Source: Paenibacillus etheri (GTDB lineage: Bacteria > Bacillota > Bacilli > Paenibacillales > Paenibacillaceae). Taken from it: a stretch of 64,000 nt of DNA. Under the pieces are notes generated by a model, which saw nothing but the letters and a program-made list of their open reading frames with translations, had not been told where the DNA came from and ran no database searches. The position numbers and the translations under genes were made by a program. Positions 46,689 through 56,035 of this stretch are shown in pieces. The first letter of the stretch is position 1, and the number at the start of each line of letters is the position of its first letter. The DNA is taken from positions 62,001 to 126,000 of the forward strand of contig NZ_LCZJ02000018.1 of assembly GCF_001012825.1 (NCBI RefSeq). Direction: 5' to 3'.

Positions 46689-47228
46689 GTGGCAAAAATT
46701 TTGGACAGACTTTTGCTGTTTGTCTACAGCTTAAGTATCGGAATATTATCTGTTATTGCCATCCTCCTCTTAAGCGGTGCAATTCCCAAAACTTTGGAGA
46801 TTGAGAATGGACCAGCAGCTTATATTACTTCAATTATAGTAGCAGTTGTCTTGTTCCTTCTGAGCATCCGATTTTTCTACATCTCTCTGCGTCGTGATCG
46901 CGCTTCTTTACCTTCTGTTGATCAACGTACAGAGTATGGGGATATCCAGATTTCAGTGGAGACCATTGAGAATCTGAGTCTGAAGGCTGCCGGTAAAGTG
47001 AAAGGAATCAGAGATCTCAAATCGCGTATTCGCGTTTCTCAGGCTGGCCTTGAAATTACAATTCGCGCAGTAGTGGATGGTGAACATTCATTGCCGCTAC
47101 TAACCACAGAAGTGCAACGTCAGGTGCATGATTTTGTGCAGGAGACAACCGGTATTCCGGTTGCGGATGTGTCTGTATATATTGCTAACCTCACGCAGTC
47201 TCCAAGCTTCAAAAGTCGAGTGGAATAG
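46689..47228 (+). CDS. amaP: Alkaline shock response membrane anchor protein AmaP-like
   Basis: 179 residues. Two N-terminal helices (about 6-30 and 45-68), then an Asp23-like domain (YGDIQISVETIENLSLKAAGKVKGIRDL). In Staphylococcus AmaP tethers Asp23 to the membrane; here it follows yqhY directly. AAGGAGG is only 2 bases from ATG 46680, so GTG 46689 (about 11 bases) is preferred. A hairpin (46631-46661, AAACCC/GGGTTT arms) lies in the gap to yqhY. Confidence 0.88.
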   Translation: MAKILDRLLLFVYSLSIGILSVIAILLLSGAIPKTLEIENGPAAYITSIIVAVVLFLLSIRFFYISLRRDRASLPSVDQRTEYGDIQISVETIENLSLKAAGKVKGIRDLKSRIRVSQAGLEITIRAVVDGEHSLPLLTTEVQRQVHDFVQETTGIPVADVSVYIANLTQSPSFKSRVE

Positions 47229-47243
47229 AGGTGGATTTCCCTT

Positions 47244-47477
47244 ATGTCTTGGAAAGAAGTATGGGAAAGTCACGGGGGTAGAATCGCCGGAGTGACTTTC
47301 GGCATTGGTCTAGGTTTGATATATTTAATTTGCGGTTTTTGGGATATGTTGTTCTTTGCACTGGTAGTGTTCATCGGTTATACGTTCGGCAAAAGAAAGG
47401 ATAACGCAGAAGCTCCCATGTTTCAGTGGCAGGAGCTGATTACGCGTCTATCCGGACGCTGGCGTCCTTTCAAGTGA
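47244..47477 (+). CDS. DUF2273 small membrane protein
   Basis: 77 residues. N-terminal GGRIAGVTFGIGLGLIYLICGFWDMLFFALVVFIGYTFGKRKD is the typical two-helix DUF2273 core, found with Asp23 proteins. A 20-residue basic tail follows. GAGGTGG upstream. Third member of an envelope-linked triad with yqhY and amaP, possibly a membrane partner of them. Confidence 0.85.
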   Translation: MSWKEVWESHGGRIAGVTFGIGLGLIYLICGFWDMLFFALVVFIGYTFGKRKDNAEAPMFQWQELITRLSGRWRPFK

Positions 47478-47511
47478 ACCGCGATAGTCTTTTTCCCGGA
47501 GCAGGAAGCCG

Positions 47512-47562
47512 TAAGTTTGTGTTGTCCAATGCCCCTGGAAGAAAGGCTTTGCGGTTTTTTTA
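47512..47562 (+). terminator. Possible terminator after the DUF2273 gene
   Basis: CCGTAAG (about 47511) can pair with CTTTGCGG (about 47548) ahead of seven T. The loop is long, so confidence is moderate. Confidence 0.45.
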
Positions 47563-47569
47563 AAATATT

Positions 47570-47663
47570 AGGAAGTATAAGTTTTTCACCTATACTTTAT
47601 GTCTAATATTTCTCGATTAAACGCTTAGCGTCCTTATGAGGACGCCGAAGGCGTTTATGCTTG
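47570..47663 (+). repeat. Dispersed leader repeat, copy A (upstream of nusB)
   Basis: 94 bases that align along their length with copy B at 48346-48439, roughly 80-85 percent identical by eye. Shared parts: ACCTAT-CTTTATGTCT-ATATTTCTCG-TTAAACG, a hairpin CGTCCT/AGGACG and a second CGCC-GAA-GGCG, then TTTATGCTTG. The rest of 47664-47878 before nusB shows nothing I can name. Confidence 0.75.
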
Positions 47664-47878
47664 AATTTAGAAAGTTATCTTTAACGGACATCGGACAATA
47701 ATCCTCTAAGGATTAGGGATAGAATTCGAAGCATTTGGGCTTAAAATAATTATAGGCGATGCAATTAAAAGTCTGAATTATTACCACACTAGAGGTGTGA
47801 AGTTATATTTATGGTTGCCCGACGTTATAGAAGTTTAAGTAAAGATGTTAATGCGATATAAGATTTTAGGAGGAACAC

Positions 47879-48331
47879 ATGAAAAGACGTATAGCGAGAG
47901 AGATTATTGTCCAAAGCCTGTATCAGATGGAAATGAACGATGTAGAAAGCGCGGAAGCTGTAGAAATGCTGCTGGAGGAAGCTTCAGAGGAGAATGAAAC
48001 CGAACGTGTAATTACGGACGAGATTCAGCTCAAGCACTATGTGGTGGAGCATGTAAACGGTGTGTGGGAGCACAAGGTTGCAATTGACGATATGCTTGAG
48101 CATTACTTGAAGGGCTGGCAAATGAGCCGTCTGTCACGTGTGGATCGTCAGATTTTACGTCTTGCAGCGTATGAAATGGTGTTCGCGAATGATGTTCCGG
48201 CTAAGGTTGCTGTGAATGAGGCTATAGACTTGGCTAAGCATTTTGGAACGGACGATTCCGGTAAGTTTGTAAACGGTGTGCTTGGTAAGATGATCCAGGA
48301 GATAGATACAATTAAAGCTGACCATTCTTAA
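47879..48331 (+). CDS. nusB: Transcription antitermination factor NusB
   Basis: 150 residues, all-helical RNA-binding protein acting with NusE in rRNA antitermination. KRRIAREIIVQSLYQMEMNDV start, SRLSRVDRQILRLAAYEM and PAKVAVNEAIDLAKHFGTDDSGKFVNGVLGK signatures. TTTTAGGAGGA is 6 bases before ATG. Confidence 0.97.
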   Translation: MKRRIAREIIVQSLYQMEMNDVESAEAVEMLLEEASEENETERVITDEIQLKHYVVEHVNGVWEHKVAIDDMLEHYLKGWQMSRLSRVDRQILRLAAYEMVFANDVPAKVAVNEAIDLAKHFGTDDSGKFVNGVLGKMIQEIDTIKADHS

Positions 48332-48345
48332 TTTTAAAAAAAAAT

Positions 48346-48439
48346 AAGAAAGCATAAGCTTTGTACCTATTCTTTATGTCTTATATTTCTCGCTTAAACG
48401 ATACCGTCCTTACAAGGACGCCAAAGGCGTTTATGCTTG
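48346..48439 (+). repeat. Dispersed leader repeat, copy B (upstream of folD)
   Basis: Second copy of the 94-base element. The hairpin CGTCCTT-AC-AAGGACG is perfect over 7 bp here, while copy A has 6 bp, so the two copies differ without losing the stem. CGCC-AAA-GGCG follows. The element ends 36 bases before folD. Confidence 0.75.
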
Positions 48440-48475
48440 TACAATAGTAAAGTATATAAAAGGGGAGAGACTATC

Positions 48476-49333
48476 ATGACAGCAGCAATCATCAGTGGTA
48501 AACAAGTATCTGAGGAAATTCGTATTGGTATTGCCCAGGAGGTTGCTGAACTGGCGAAACGTGGGGTGAAGCCCGGTCTGGCAGTAATTCTAGTAGGTGA
48601 AGATCCAGGTTCACAGGTTTATGTGCGCAACAAGGAGAAATCTTGTATCAGCCTTGGTTTCCATTCGGAAGTTCATAAACTGGATGAGTCTACTACGCAA
48701 GAAGAATTGCTGGCTCTCGTAGCGCAGCTTAATGGACGCGATGATATTGATGGGATTCTAGTTCAACTTCCGTTACCTAAGCATATTGAGGAAAAAGCTG
48801 TTATAGATGCGATCTCCGTGGAGAAAGACGTTGACGGCTTCCACCCTGTAAATGTAGGTAACCTAGTGATTGGTGCTGACAGTCTGCTTCCTTGTACACC
48901 TGCAGGTGTAATTGAACTAATCAAACGTACAGGAACAGGAATGGCTGGTAAACATGCTGTGGTCATTGGCCGCAGTAATATTGTAGGTAAGCCAGTATCC
49001 TTGTTACTGCAACGTGAGAATGCTACTGTGACGATGTGCCACTCCCGTACAGCTAATATGCAAGAGATTAGCCGTCAAGCGGATATTCTAGTTGTTGCGA
49101 TTGGACGCGCGAATTTCATTGACGCTTCGTACGTGAAACCGGGTGCTGTTGTCATTGATGTGGGGATGAACCGTTTGGATAACGGTAAGCTTGCAGGTGA
49201 CGTTGATTATGATAGTGCAAAAGAAGTTGCCGGATACATCACACCTGTTCCGGGTGGGGTTGGACCGATGACTATTACAATGCTGATGAGCAACACGCTG
49301 ATTGCGGCTAAACGCCGTCACGGCCTGGAATAG
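48476..49333 (+). CDS. folD: Methylenetetrahydrofolate dehydrogenase/cyclohydrolase
   Basis: Bifunctional one-carbon enzyme, 285 residues. Motifs: [17 protein letters not shown] with the catalytic Lys, [32 protein letters not shown] for NADP, and the C-terminal [21 protein letters not shown] 48476 lies 6 bases after AAGGGGAGAG; the frame from TTG 48437 starts in the repeat element. Confidence 0.97.
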   Translation: MTAAIISGKQVSEEIRIGIAQEVAELAKRGVKPGLAVILVGEDPGSQVYVRNKEKSCISLGFHSEVHKLDESTTQEELLALVAQLNGRDDIDGILVQLPLPKHIEEKAVIDAISVEKDVDGFHPVNVGNLVIGADSLLPCTPAGVIELIKRTGTGMAGKHAVVIGRSNIVGKPVSLLLQRENATVTMCHSRTANMQEISRQADILVVAIGRANFIDASYVKPGAVVIDVGMNRLDNGKLAGDVDYDSAKEVAGYITPVPGGVGPMTITMLMSNTLIAAKRRHGLE

Positions 49334-49344
49334 GGGTAGGATTC

Positions 49345-50724
49345 ATGGCGGCAGAGCGGCAGGTCTATTCGATAAAAGAACTCAACCGTTACATCCGCAT
49401 GAAGCTAGACTCGGATACTTTACTTTCGGATGTATGGATTCGCGGAGAGATTTCCAACTTCACGCATCACGGTAGCGGTCATATGTATTTCACGCTAAAG
49501 GATGAGAGCAGCCGGATCAAGGCGATTATGTTTGCTTCTCATAACCAGCGCCTACCCTTTATTCCGAAGGAAGGTGCTCGGGTAATTGCTAGAGGTAATG
49601 TGACCGTATATGAACGGGACGGGCAGTACCAGTTCTATGCCACACATATGCAGCCTGATGGAATTGGTAGTCTTTATTTAGCCTATGAACAGCTGAAGAG
49701 CAAGCTTGAGCAAGAGGGGCTGTTTGCAGAAGCGCGTAAACGCCCTTTGCCTCGCTTTCCAAAGTGCATCGGCGTGATTACTTCACCAACGGGGGCAGCT
49801 GTACGGGATATCGTGATTACACTCCAGCGGCGGTTTCCACAGGTGGGTATTGTAATCTATCCTGTGCTGGTGCAAGGCAAAGGCGCCGCGCCTTCGATCG
49901 TGAAGGCGATTGGCGCGCTGAACCGCATGGGGGAGGCCGACGTGCTTATCGTCGGCCGCGGCGGCGGTTCGCTCGAGGAGCTGTGGGCGTTCAACGAGGA
50001 GGAAGTCGCGCGAGCGATATCGGCATCGAGGATTCCGGTCATCTCGGCCGTTGGCCACGAGACCGATTTCACGATTGCCGATTTCGCTGCCGACCTCCGC
50101 GCGGCTACGCCCACAGCGGCCGCGGAGCTGGCCGTGCCACACGCCGGCGAGCTTGCTGCGCAGCTTCGCCAGCAACAGCAGCGGCTGCGCCAAGCGCTGC
50201 AAAGACGCGCCCAGCGTGGACGCGAGCGTCACGCGGGGCTGGAACGCTCGCTGGCGCTGGCAGGCCCGCGCCGCTCGCTGATGCAGCACACGCAGCGGCT
50301 GGACCAGCTGCGTGAGCGGCTCCAGCGCTCAGCGGATGCACGGCTCAGCCGTTCCCGCGAGCGTAAAGCTGTGCTGCATCATAGTCTGCAGCGGTTCCAT
50401 CCGCACGGCAGTGTTGCTGCTGCGCGGCAGCGCACCGAGAGCATGCGCCGTGAGCTGATGGGTGCCATGCAGGCCCGCTTGCAGGAGAAGCGAGCTCGCT
50501 ATGTAGCGGAGATTCGTCATCTGGATGCACTGAGCCCTCTTAAAGTCATGTCGAGAGGCTACAGCTTAGTCTATGACGAAGCAGAAGAACATTTAATCAA
50601 ATCGCTGACCGAAGTACAGCTTGGCGATCTTGTAGTGATAAAGATGAATGACGGACAGCTGAACTGCCAGGTATGGGGAATGAAGGAGGATGGCAAAGAC
50701 GATGACGAAGGAAGCGGAACTTGA
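49345..50724 (+). CDS. xseA: Exodeoxyribonuclease VII large subunit, with a G+C-rich middle
   Basis: 459 residues. OB-fold nucleic-acid domain at 1-105 (DVWIRGEISNFTHHGSGHMYFTLKDE), catalytic domain with GVITSPTGAAVRDI, IVGRGGGSLEELWAFN and PVISAVGHETDFTIADFAADLRAATPTAAAELAVP, then a long Arg/Gln-rich coiled coil (about 275-395), then the C-terminal MSRGYSLVYDE part. Bases about 49880-50340 are far richer in G+C than the flanks (43 of 60 in line 49921, 48 of 60 in line 50221, against 29 of 60 in line 49441). Confidence 0.97.
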   Translation: MAAERQVYSIKELNRYIRMKLDSDTLLSDVWIRGEISNFTHHGSGHMYFTLKDESSRIKAIMFASHNQRLPFIPKEGARVIARGNVTVYERDGQYQFYATHMQPDGIGSLYLAYEQLKSKLEQEGLFAEARKRPLPRFPKCIGVITSPTGAAVRDIVITLQRRFPQVGIVIYPVLVQGKGAAPSIVKAIGALNRMGEADVLIVGRGGGSLEELWAFNEEEVARAISASRIPVISAVGHETDFTIADFAADLRAATPTAAAELAVPHAGELAAQLRQQQQRLRQALQRRAQRGRERHAGLERSLALAGPRRSLMQHTQRLDQLRERLQRSADARLSRSRERKAVLHHSLQRFHPHGSVAAARQRTESMRRELMGAMQARLQEKRARYVAEIRHLDALSPLKVMSRGYSLVYDEAEEHLIKSLTEVQLGDLVVIKMNDGQLNCQVWGMKEDGKDDDEGSGT

Positions 50725-50959
50725 TTTTGAAGGCGCCATGGACCGGCTGGAGGAAATCGTACGTGAGCTTGAACACGGCGACGTTCCCCTGGAGAAGGCC
50801 ATCGATTTATTTCAGCAAGGCATGAAGTTATCTCAGCTTTGCGGCAGCAAGCTTGAGCAGGTAGAGCGTAAGATTGAAATGATTACCTTAGAGGACGGAG
50901 AACTGCGTAAGAAGCCGTTTGGTGCACGTCTGGAAGGGGACGCCGATGACTCGCTTTGA
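50702..50959 (+). CDS. xseB: Exodeoxyribonuclease VII small subunit
   Basis: 85 residues, typical LDFEGAMDRLEEIVRELEHGDVPLEKAIDLFQQGMKL core. Needed for ExoVII function. The ATG at 50690 touches AAGGAGG (50683-50689), so I prefer ATG 50702 at 12 bases. Overlaps xseA by 23 bases and ispA by 14, a tightly coupled set. Confidence 0.93.
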   Translation: MTKEAELDFEGAMDRLEEIVRELEHGDVPLEKAIDLFQQGMKLSQLCGSKLEQVERKIEMITLEDGELRKKPFGARLEGDADDSL

Positions 50960-51893
50960 GCATGAGCCTGAGAAAAACTCTGAAGGAGAAACACTGCGTC
51001 AGTCACTGGAGGATTACATCGCGTTCTTAGGCGATCTGGTCTCACATGAACTAGAGGTTATTCTCCCGACGCAATGGATGGTTCCAGAGAATTTGCAGCA
51101 AGCAATGAAGTATTCACTTATGGCTGGGGGCAAGCGCCTCCGGCCACTACTGGTGATTATTGCGTGTGAAGCACTGGGAGGAAGTCGAGAGGCTGCCTTG
51201 CCTGTCGCTGCTGCAATTGAGATGGTACATACCTACTCGTTAATTCATGATGATTTGCCTGCTATGGATAATGATGATTATCGGCGAGGGAAGCTAACGA
51301 ATCATAAAGTCTTTGGAGAAGCGACCGCTATTCTTGCGGGTGATGCCCTTCTGACCCATGCTTTCTACAGTGTGGTACAAGCTTCGCGTAAATTTGGCGT
51401 CCCTGCGGAAAGTGTACTATCCATCGTGGAGGATTTGGCGGAAATGGCAGGTCCTCGTGGGATGGTTGGCGGTCAGATTGCAGATATGGAAGGTGAGCAA
51501 GGTCTAACCGATCTTGAACAGCTGAAGTACATTCATCTGCATAAGACAGGGGATTTGATAATCTTCTCACTGCTCGCCGGCGGCCGAATTGCAGGTGCTA
51601 ACGAGCATCAACTTGAGGCCTTGCATAAATTTGGAACAGCCATTGGGCTCGCTTTTCAAATCCAGGATGACATTCTAGATTTGGTTGGTGACGAAGGTAA
51701 ACTTGGCAAAAAAACAGGCAGTGATGTCAAGCAACATAAGGTAACCTATCCTTATTTTATTGGCCTTGAAGCCTCGCGTGAAGAAGTGAAGCAGCTTACA
51801 GAAACAGCCCGTAATGCTGTGCTGAACGGCGGCTTTCACGACAACCAGCGAATGCTGGAAATTGCAGATTATTTAATGGCACGTGATCACTAA
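50946..51893 (+). CDS. ispA: Farnesyl diphosphate synthase (polyprenyl synthetase)
   Basis: 315 residues. Builds C15 isoprenoid chains. First Asp-rich motif LIHDDLPAMDNDD (about residues 103-115), second QDDILDLVGD; GGKRLRPLL binds isopentenyl diphosphate. ATG 50946 follows GGAAGGGGACG; it overlaps xseB. dxs, the entry step of the same pathway, follows. Confidence 0.94.
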   Translation: MTRFEHEPEKNSEGETLRQSLEDYIAFLGDLVSHELEVILPTQWMVPENLQQAMKYSLMAGGKRLRPLLVIIACEALGGSREAALPVAAAIEMVHTYSLIHDDLPAMDNDDYRRGKLTNHKVFGEATAILAGDALLTHAFYSVVQASRKFGVPAESVLSIVEDLAEMAGPRGMVGGQIADMEGEQGLTDLEQLKYIHLHKTGDLIIFSLLAGGRIAGANEHQLEALHKFGTAIGLAFQIQDDILDLVGDEGKLGKKTGSDVKQHKVTYPYFIGLEASREEVKQLTETARNAVLNGGFHDNQRMLEIADYLMARDH

Positions 51894-51904
51894 TTATGAA
51901 CTTT

Positions 51905-51947
51905 CGAAACGGCTGTATTTCGACAGCCGTTTCGTTTGTGTTATAAT
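51905..51947 (+). promoter_or_regulatory. Terminator-like hairpin overlapping the dxs promoter
   Basis: CGAAACGGCTGT (51905-51916) pairs with ACAGCCGTTTCG (51923-51934). The same stretch holds TTCGAC (51919-51924) and, 17 bases on, TATAAT (51942-51947) with an extended TGT before it. The hairpin 3' arm lies inside the promoter spacer, so the end of ispA and the start of dxs transcription share sequence. Confidence 0.6.
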
Positions 51948-51992
51948 GGGTTTTATATAATTTACAACATCTAGGAAAGCGGGGAACTATAC

Positions 51993-53897
51993 GTGCTGCT
52001 TCCACAAATAAATGATCCTGAGCAACTGAAATCACTATCAATCGATGAATTAACTACCCTTGCGGAGGAAATCCGTCGATTTCTGATTGAGAAGCTTACA
52101 GCGACTGGTGGGCACCTTGGATCCAATCTTGGAGTCGTGGAGCTCACTTTGGCTTTGCATTATTGCTATAACAGTCCTCGGGACAAAATGATTTACGACG
52201 TTGGGCACCAGGCCTATGTCCATAAGATACTAACCGGTCGCCAAGATCGCTTCGATACCCTGCGTAAATATCAGGGCTTGTGCGGATTCGTTAAGCGCTC
52301 CGAAAGTGAGCATGATGTGTGGGAAGCTGGACACAGCAGCACCTCATTATCGGCAGCAATGGGAATGGCGATGGCACGCGATCTCAAGGGTGAAGACAAC
52401 AAAGTAATTGCCGTGATTGGTGACGGTGCTCTTACTGGCGGAATGGCGTTTGAAGCACTTAACCATATTGGTCATGAGAAGCGTAAGTTGATGGTTATTT
52501 TGAACGATAATGAAATGTCCATAGCTCCTAACGTAGGGGCAATGCACAATTACTTAAGCAAAATTCGTTCAGATCGCCACTATTTGCGTGCCAAAGACGA
52601 AGTTGAAGGACTGCTTAAGAAGATCCCTGCCATCGGAGGACGATTAGCGAAGACTGCTGAGCAGTTAAAGAATAGTCTCAAATATATGATGGTACCTGGA
52701 GTATTATTTGAAGAGCTCGGTTTTACGTATCTCGGTCCGGTAGATGGACATGATCTGGAGAAGATGATTGACACCTTCCACCAAGCCGATAACGTGGCTG
52801 GACCTGTGCTCGTGCATGTACTGACGACTAAAGGTAAAGGCTACAAACCGGCTGAGACCGATTTCTATAAATCACATGCCATTTCTCCATACAAAATTGA
52901 GTCGGGCCAGGCGCTTAAAGCTGTGGGACCTCCAATGTACACTGAAGTATTTGGCGAGACGCTGATCGAACTGGGTCGGGAAGATTCCCGTCTGATTGCA
53001 GTTACACCTGCGATGCCAGGAGGCTCGGGCTTATTTCCTTTTGCTAAGGAGTTTCCGGATCGTATGATTGATGTCGGGATTGCCGAGCAACATGCGGCTA
53101 CGCTTTGTGCAGCTTTGGCTATGGAAGGGATGAAGCCGGTATACGCGGTGTATTCTACCTTCATGCAGCGTGCCTATGATCAGATCGTCCATGATATTTG
53201 CCGTCATAACGCGAATGTTATGTTCGCCATTGATCGCGCTGGGTTTGTGGGTGCGGACGGAGAGACCCATCAGGGTGTCTACGATGTTGCTTTTATGCGC
53301 CATATTCCGAATATGGTGATGATGATGCCAAAAGACGAAAACGAGCTGCGTCATATGATGAAGACGGCGCTTGAATATAATGACGGTCCGATTGCTTACC
53401 GCTATCCGCGTATTAACGGTACGGGTGTGGCAATGGATCCTGAGCTGCATTCCATTCTAATCGGATCATGGGAACGACTGCGTACAGGCGAAGGTTATGC
53501 TGTTGTAGCCTGCGGACCTATGGTTCAAGTGGCTGAAGAAGCTGCTGATTTATTGAAGCGGGAAGGGATTCAGGTAGGCGTAGTGAATGCGCGGTTCCTG
53601 AAGCCTCTCGACAACTCCATGCTGCTTGATTTGGCTCACGCAGGAACCAATATGGTTGTTATTGAAGAGGCTTGCCAAGCGGGAAGTCTCGGCAGTTCGG
53701 TATTAGAATTCTACGCAGAGAATGAAATTTATGACGCTCGTGTACATCTGATGGGTGTACCTGATATCTTTGTGGAGCACGGCTCCATTAAAGAACAGCG
53801 CCAGGAAACAGGTCTTACTGTAGAAGCGCTATGTGCACGTATCAAGTCCATGATGGCTTTGAGTGCCTATAATTACAAAACAACTTCGTCTTCCTAA
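51993..53897 (+). CDS. dxs: 1-deoxy-D-xylulose-5-phosphate synthase
   Basis: 634 residues, thiamine diphosphate enzyme that starts the MEP isoprenoid pathway. Motifs: [54 protein letters not shown] with the cofactor Asp, and in the second half [21 protein letters not shown]. Start GTG 51993 has GCGGGGAA upstream. Confidence 0.98.
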   Translation: MLLPQINDPEQLKSLSIDELTTLAEEIRRFLIEKLTATGGHLGSNLGVVELTLALHYCYNSPRDKMIYDVGHQAYVHKILTGRQDRFDTLRKYQGLCGFVKRSESEHDVWEAGHSSTSLSAAMGMAMARDLKGEDNKVIAVIGDGALTGGMAFEALNHIGHEKRKLMVILNDNEMSIAPNVGAMHNYLSKIRSDRHYLRAKDEVEGLLKKIPAIGGRLAKTAEQLKNSLKYMMVPGVLFEELGFTYLGPVDGHDLEKMIDTFHQADNVAGPVLVHVLTTKGKGYKPAETDFYKSHAISPYKIESGQALKAVGPPMYTEVFGETLIELGREDSRLIAVTPAMPGGSGLFPFAKEFPDRMIDVGIAEQHAATLCAALAMEGMKPVYAVYSTFMQRAYDQIVHDICRHNANVMFAIDRAGFVGADGETHQGVYDVAFMRHIPNMVMMMPKDENELRHMMKTALEYNDGPIAYRYPRINGTGVAMDPELHSILIGSWERLRTGEGYAVVACGPMVQVAEEAADLLKREGIQVGVVNARFLKPLDNSMLLDLAHAGTNMVVIEEACQAGSLGSSVLEFYAENEIYDARVHLMGVPDIFVEHGSIKEQRQETGLTVEALCARIKSMMALSAYNYKTTSSS

Positions 53898-53943
53898 GTG
53901 GAAGCCGGAAATTAGCAACCCTTTGAACGATCGGGAGATGACC

Positions 53944-54846
53944 ATGGAACACCGTAAAGAACGGATAGATGTACTGCTTGTTGAGCAAGGTTTTTATGAA
54001 AGCCGTGAGAAGGCTAAAGCAGCCATTATGGCAGGGCTGGTGCTCGCGGATGAGGAACGCATTGAAAAGGCTGGTATGAAGGTGTCACGGGAGGCTACCC
54101 TTAAGGTTAAAGGCTCTGTGCATCCTTATGTCAGTCGTGGGGGCCTAAAGCTGGAGAAGGCTCTTCGCCAATTTAATATTGATCTTATAGGGCGGACCAT
54201 GCTAGACATTGGTGCTTCTACTGGAGGCTTCACGGATTGTGCGCTTCAGAATGGAGTAAAACATGTGTATGCGATTGATGTTGGCTATAATCAGCTGGAT
54301 TGGTCGCTGCGTAATGATGAACGCGTTAGTGTCATGGAACGAACGAATTTCCGATATATGACGCCTCCAGATTTAGCGGGTCCGATGCCAGATTTTGCGA
54401 GTATTGATGTTTCTTTCATCTCCTTAAAAATAATCCTTCCACCACTCAAAGCTTTGCTAAAGCGCCCGGCGGATATTGCTGCGCTGATCAAGCCACAGTT
54501 TGAGGCAGGAAGGGAGAAGGTTGGAAAATCAGGTGTGATTCGTGATTCTGCTGTTCATAAAGAGGTATTAATTAATGTACTGACCATGGCGGCAGAGCTG
54601 GGTTACCAGCTGCAGGGATTAACTTTTTCACCGATTACAGGTGGGGAAGGCAATATTGAGTTTCTTGCTCACTGGAGACTAACGCCAGAATTGGCGGAGG
54701 CTGAAGGAAGTTTATTACAGCCTTCAGATGCTGTATCATCAGTCATCCCAGTCGAGGATTTCCCATCCCTAGCGGATGATGTGATTAAGCAGGCTACGGG
54801 TACTTTTAATGTGAATTCGACTCATGGAAACTCATCGCGCCGGTGA
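53944..54846 (+). CDS. tlyA: TlyA family rRNA methyltransferase (YqxC-like)
   Basis: 300 residues. N-terminal S4 RNA-binding domain (ERIDVLLVEQGFYESREKAKAAIMAGLVLAD), then an FtsJ-like SAM domain: LDIGASTGGFTDCALQNGVKHVYAIDVGYNQL and IDVSFISLKIILPPL. Known relatives methylate rRNA ribose. The C-terminal 45 residues are variable. CGGGAG is 6 bases before ATG 53944; the frame from 53863 overlaps dxs with no suitable site. Confidence 0.93.
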   Translation: MEHRKERIDVLLVEQGFYESREKAKAAIMAGLVLADEERIEKAGMKVSREATLKVKGSVHPYVSRGGLKLEKALRQFNIDLIGRTMLDIGASTGGFTDCALQNGVKHVYAIDVGYNQLDWSLRNDERVSVMERTNFRYMTPPDLAGPMPDFASIDVSFISLKIILPPLKALLKRPADIAALIKPQFEAGREKVGKSGVIRDSAVHKEVLINVLTMAAELGYQLQGLTFSPITGGEGNIEFLAHWRLTPELAEAEGSLLQPSDAVSSVIPVEDFPSLADDVIKQATGTFNVNSTHGNSSRR

Positions 54847-54957
54847 GTTTCTTTTTCCATATGGAAAATAACAATTATTCGGAAAGCTTTTAAAAAGACT
54901 GCGCAGAAGAAGGAATTAGTATGGCTTCACGCGAATAAATCACCGAGGTGATTGATA

Positions 54958-55431
54958 GTGGCGGGTAGCTCTGACAAGGTCGTCATGGCGTTTATTGGAG
55001 TAGCATTATCGATTTTTATAATTTATCGGATATATATATGGCTGCAAAGTTCTCCGCGTTCTTTCATGAAGGATCAGATCCCGTTTAATAAAGTGATTAT
55101 TCCTCACCCATCTATAGACATACTAGAGGATGAAGGGTATGAGGTCGTTGGAGGGAAGCTCAAAATCCCGTTGTCCTTCAACGTAAACGGGGCGCAGATG
55201 TATAGCCGGTTATTTATAGATTATGTGGCGACTAAGGAAGAAGGATCAATATATTTGGTTATCCTTTCTAGACCACGCAAACCTTTGGATTTCACAGGCA
55301 GCGGCTTACGAGATACATTGCTTCCGTATTTACTGATATATCCGGAATGTAGCGGAGTTTTGTATGTTAATGTTGCTGCGGGATCTATTCAAGTGATTAA
55401 GCTCGGCAGGGATGACGGAGAATCAAACTGA
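54958..55431 (+). CDS. Unknown protein with one membrane helix
   Basis: 157 residues, family not recognised. One helix at about 8-28 (VVMAFIGVALSIFIIYRIYIW), then a soluble domain rich in beta-type sequence (VIIPHPSIDILEDEGYEVVGGKLKIPLSFNV, LFIDYVATKEEGSIYLVILS, PYLLIYPECSGVLYVNV). B. subtilis has no gene here between yqxC and argR. GTG 54958 is 7 bases after GAGGTG; TTG 54952 is closer. The context suggests nothing definite. Confidence 0.75.
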   Translation: MAGSSDKVVMAFIGVALSIFIIYRIYIWLQSSPRSFMKDQIPFNKVIIPHPSIDILEDEGYEVVGGKLKIPLSFNVNGAQMYSRLFIDYVATKEEGSIYLVILSRPRKPLDFTGSGLRDTLLPYLLIYPECSGVLYVNVAAGSIQVIKLGRDDGESN

Positions 55432-55450
55432 GTCCATATTTAACTAGGTG

Positions 55451-55514
55451 TATGCTTCCGAGGTAGTTTTGCCGAAGCTTTTCAGGAAGCATTGCTTACA
55501 AAACTTTTAGGAGG
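55451..55514 (+). repeat. Leader repeat before argR
   Basis: ATGCTTCC (55452-55459) pairs with GGAAGCAT (55485-55492), and CAAAACTTTTAGGAGG runs into the argR ribosome binding site. TATGCTTCCGAGGTAG (55451-55466) is identical to 8384-8399, and the 3' end matches the spoIIIAF leader at 41551-41567. Confidence 0.65.
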
Positions 55515-55519
55515 CAACA

Positions 55520-55969
55520 ATGAAGGGACAACGACATATTAAGATACGCGAGATTATTACGCATAAGGATATCGAGACACAGGACGAGCTGGTTGAAGCC
55601 TTGCGTGAATCGGGTTTCCAGGTTACTCAGGCTACAGTATCTCGAGATATTAAAGAACTATTGCTCATTAAAGTTCCTATGGATGATGGAAGATACAAAT
55701 ATTCGCTTCCAACCGACCAACGGTACAATCCAATACAGAAGTTGAAGCGTGTTCTGGTGGATAATTTTGTGCAAATCGATTCATCGGCTAATCTTGTGGT
55801 GATGAAATGCTTACCGGGGACGGCTAACTCAGTCGCAGCTCTGATTGATAATATTGACTGGCCACAAATTATGGGGACCATCTCTGGTGATGATACCATT
55901 CTTATTATTTGCCGCCAGCCTGAGGACAGTAAGACCGTAATTTCACAAATCATGGGTTACATTTCTTAA
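55520..55969 (+). CDS. argR: Arginine repressor ArgR/AhrC
   Basis: 149 residues. N-terminal winged helix ([43 protein letters not shown]), C-terminal arginine-binding oligomerisation domain ([40 protein letters not shown]). Controls arginine genes with arginine as corepressor. TTAGGAGG, 6 bases before ATG. Confidence 0.97.
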   Translation: MKGQRHIKIREIITHKDIETQDELVEALRESGFQVTQATVSRDIKELLLIKVPMDDGRYKYSLPTDQRYNPIQKLKRVLVDNFVQIDSSANLVVMKCLPGTANSVAALIDNIDWPQIMGTISGDDTILIICRQPEDSKTVISQIMGYIS

Positions 55970-56035
55970 AATATTGTAAGAAGTATTAATTTCATTCTCT
56001 CAAATTCTTATCATCTTTTCGGAGGTGCTCTATTA

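Noticed and set aside
49764..50341. Several long frames on both strands within xseA
   Set aside because: Produced by the high G+C content, which removes stop codons; the xseA frame carries all motifs.
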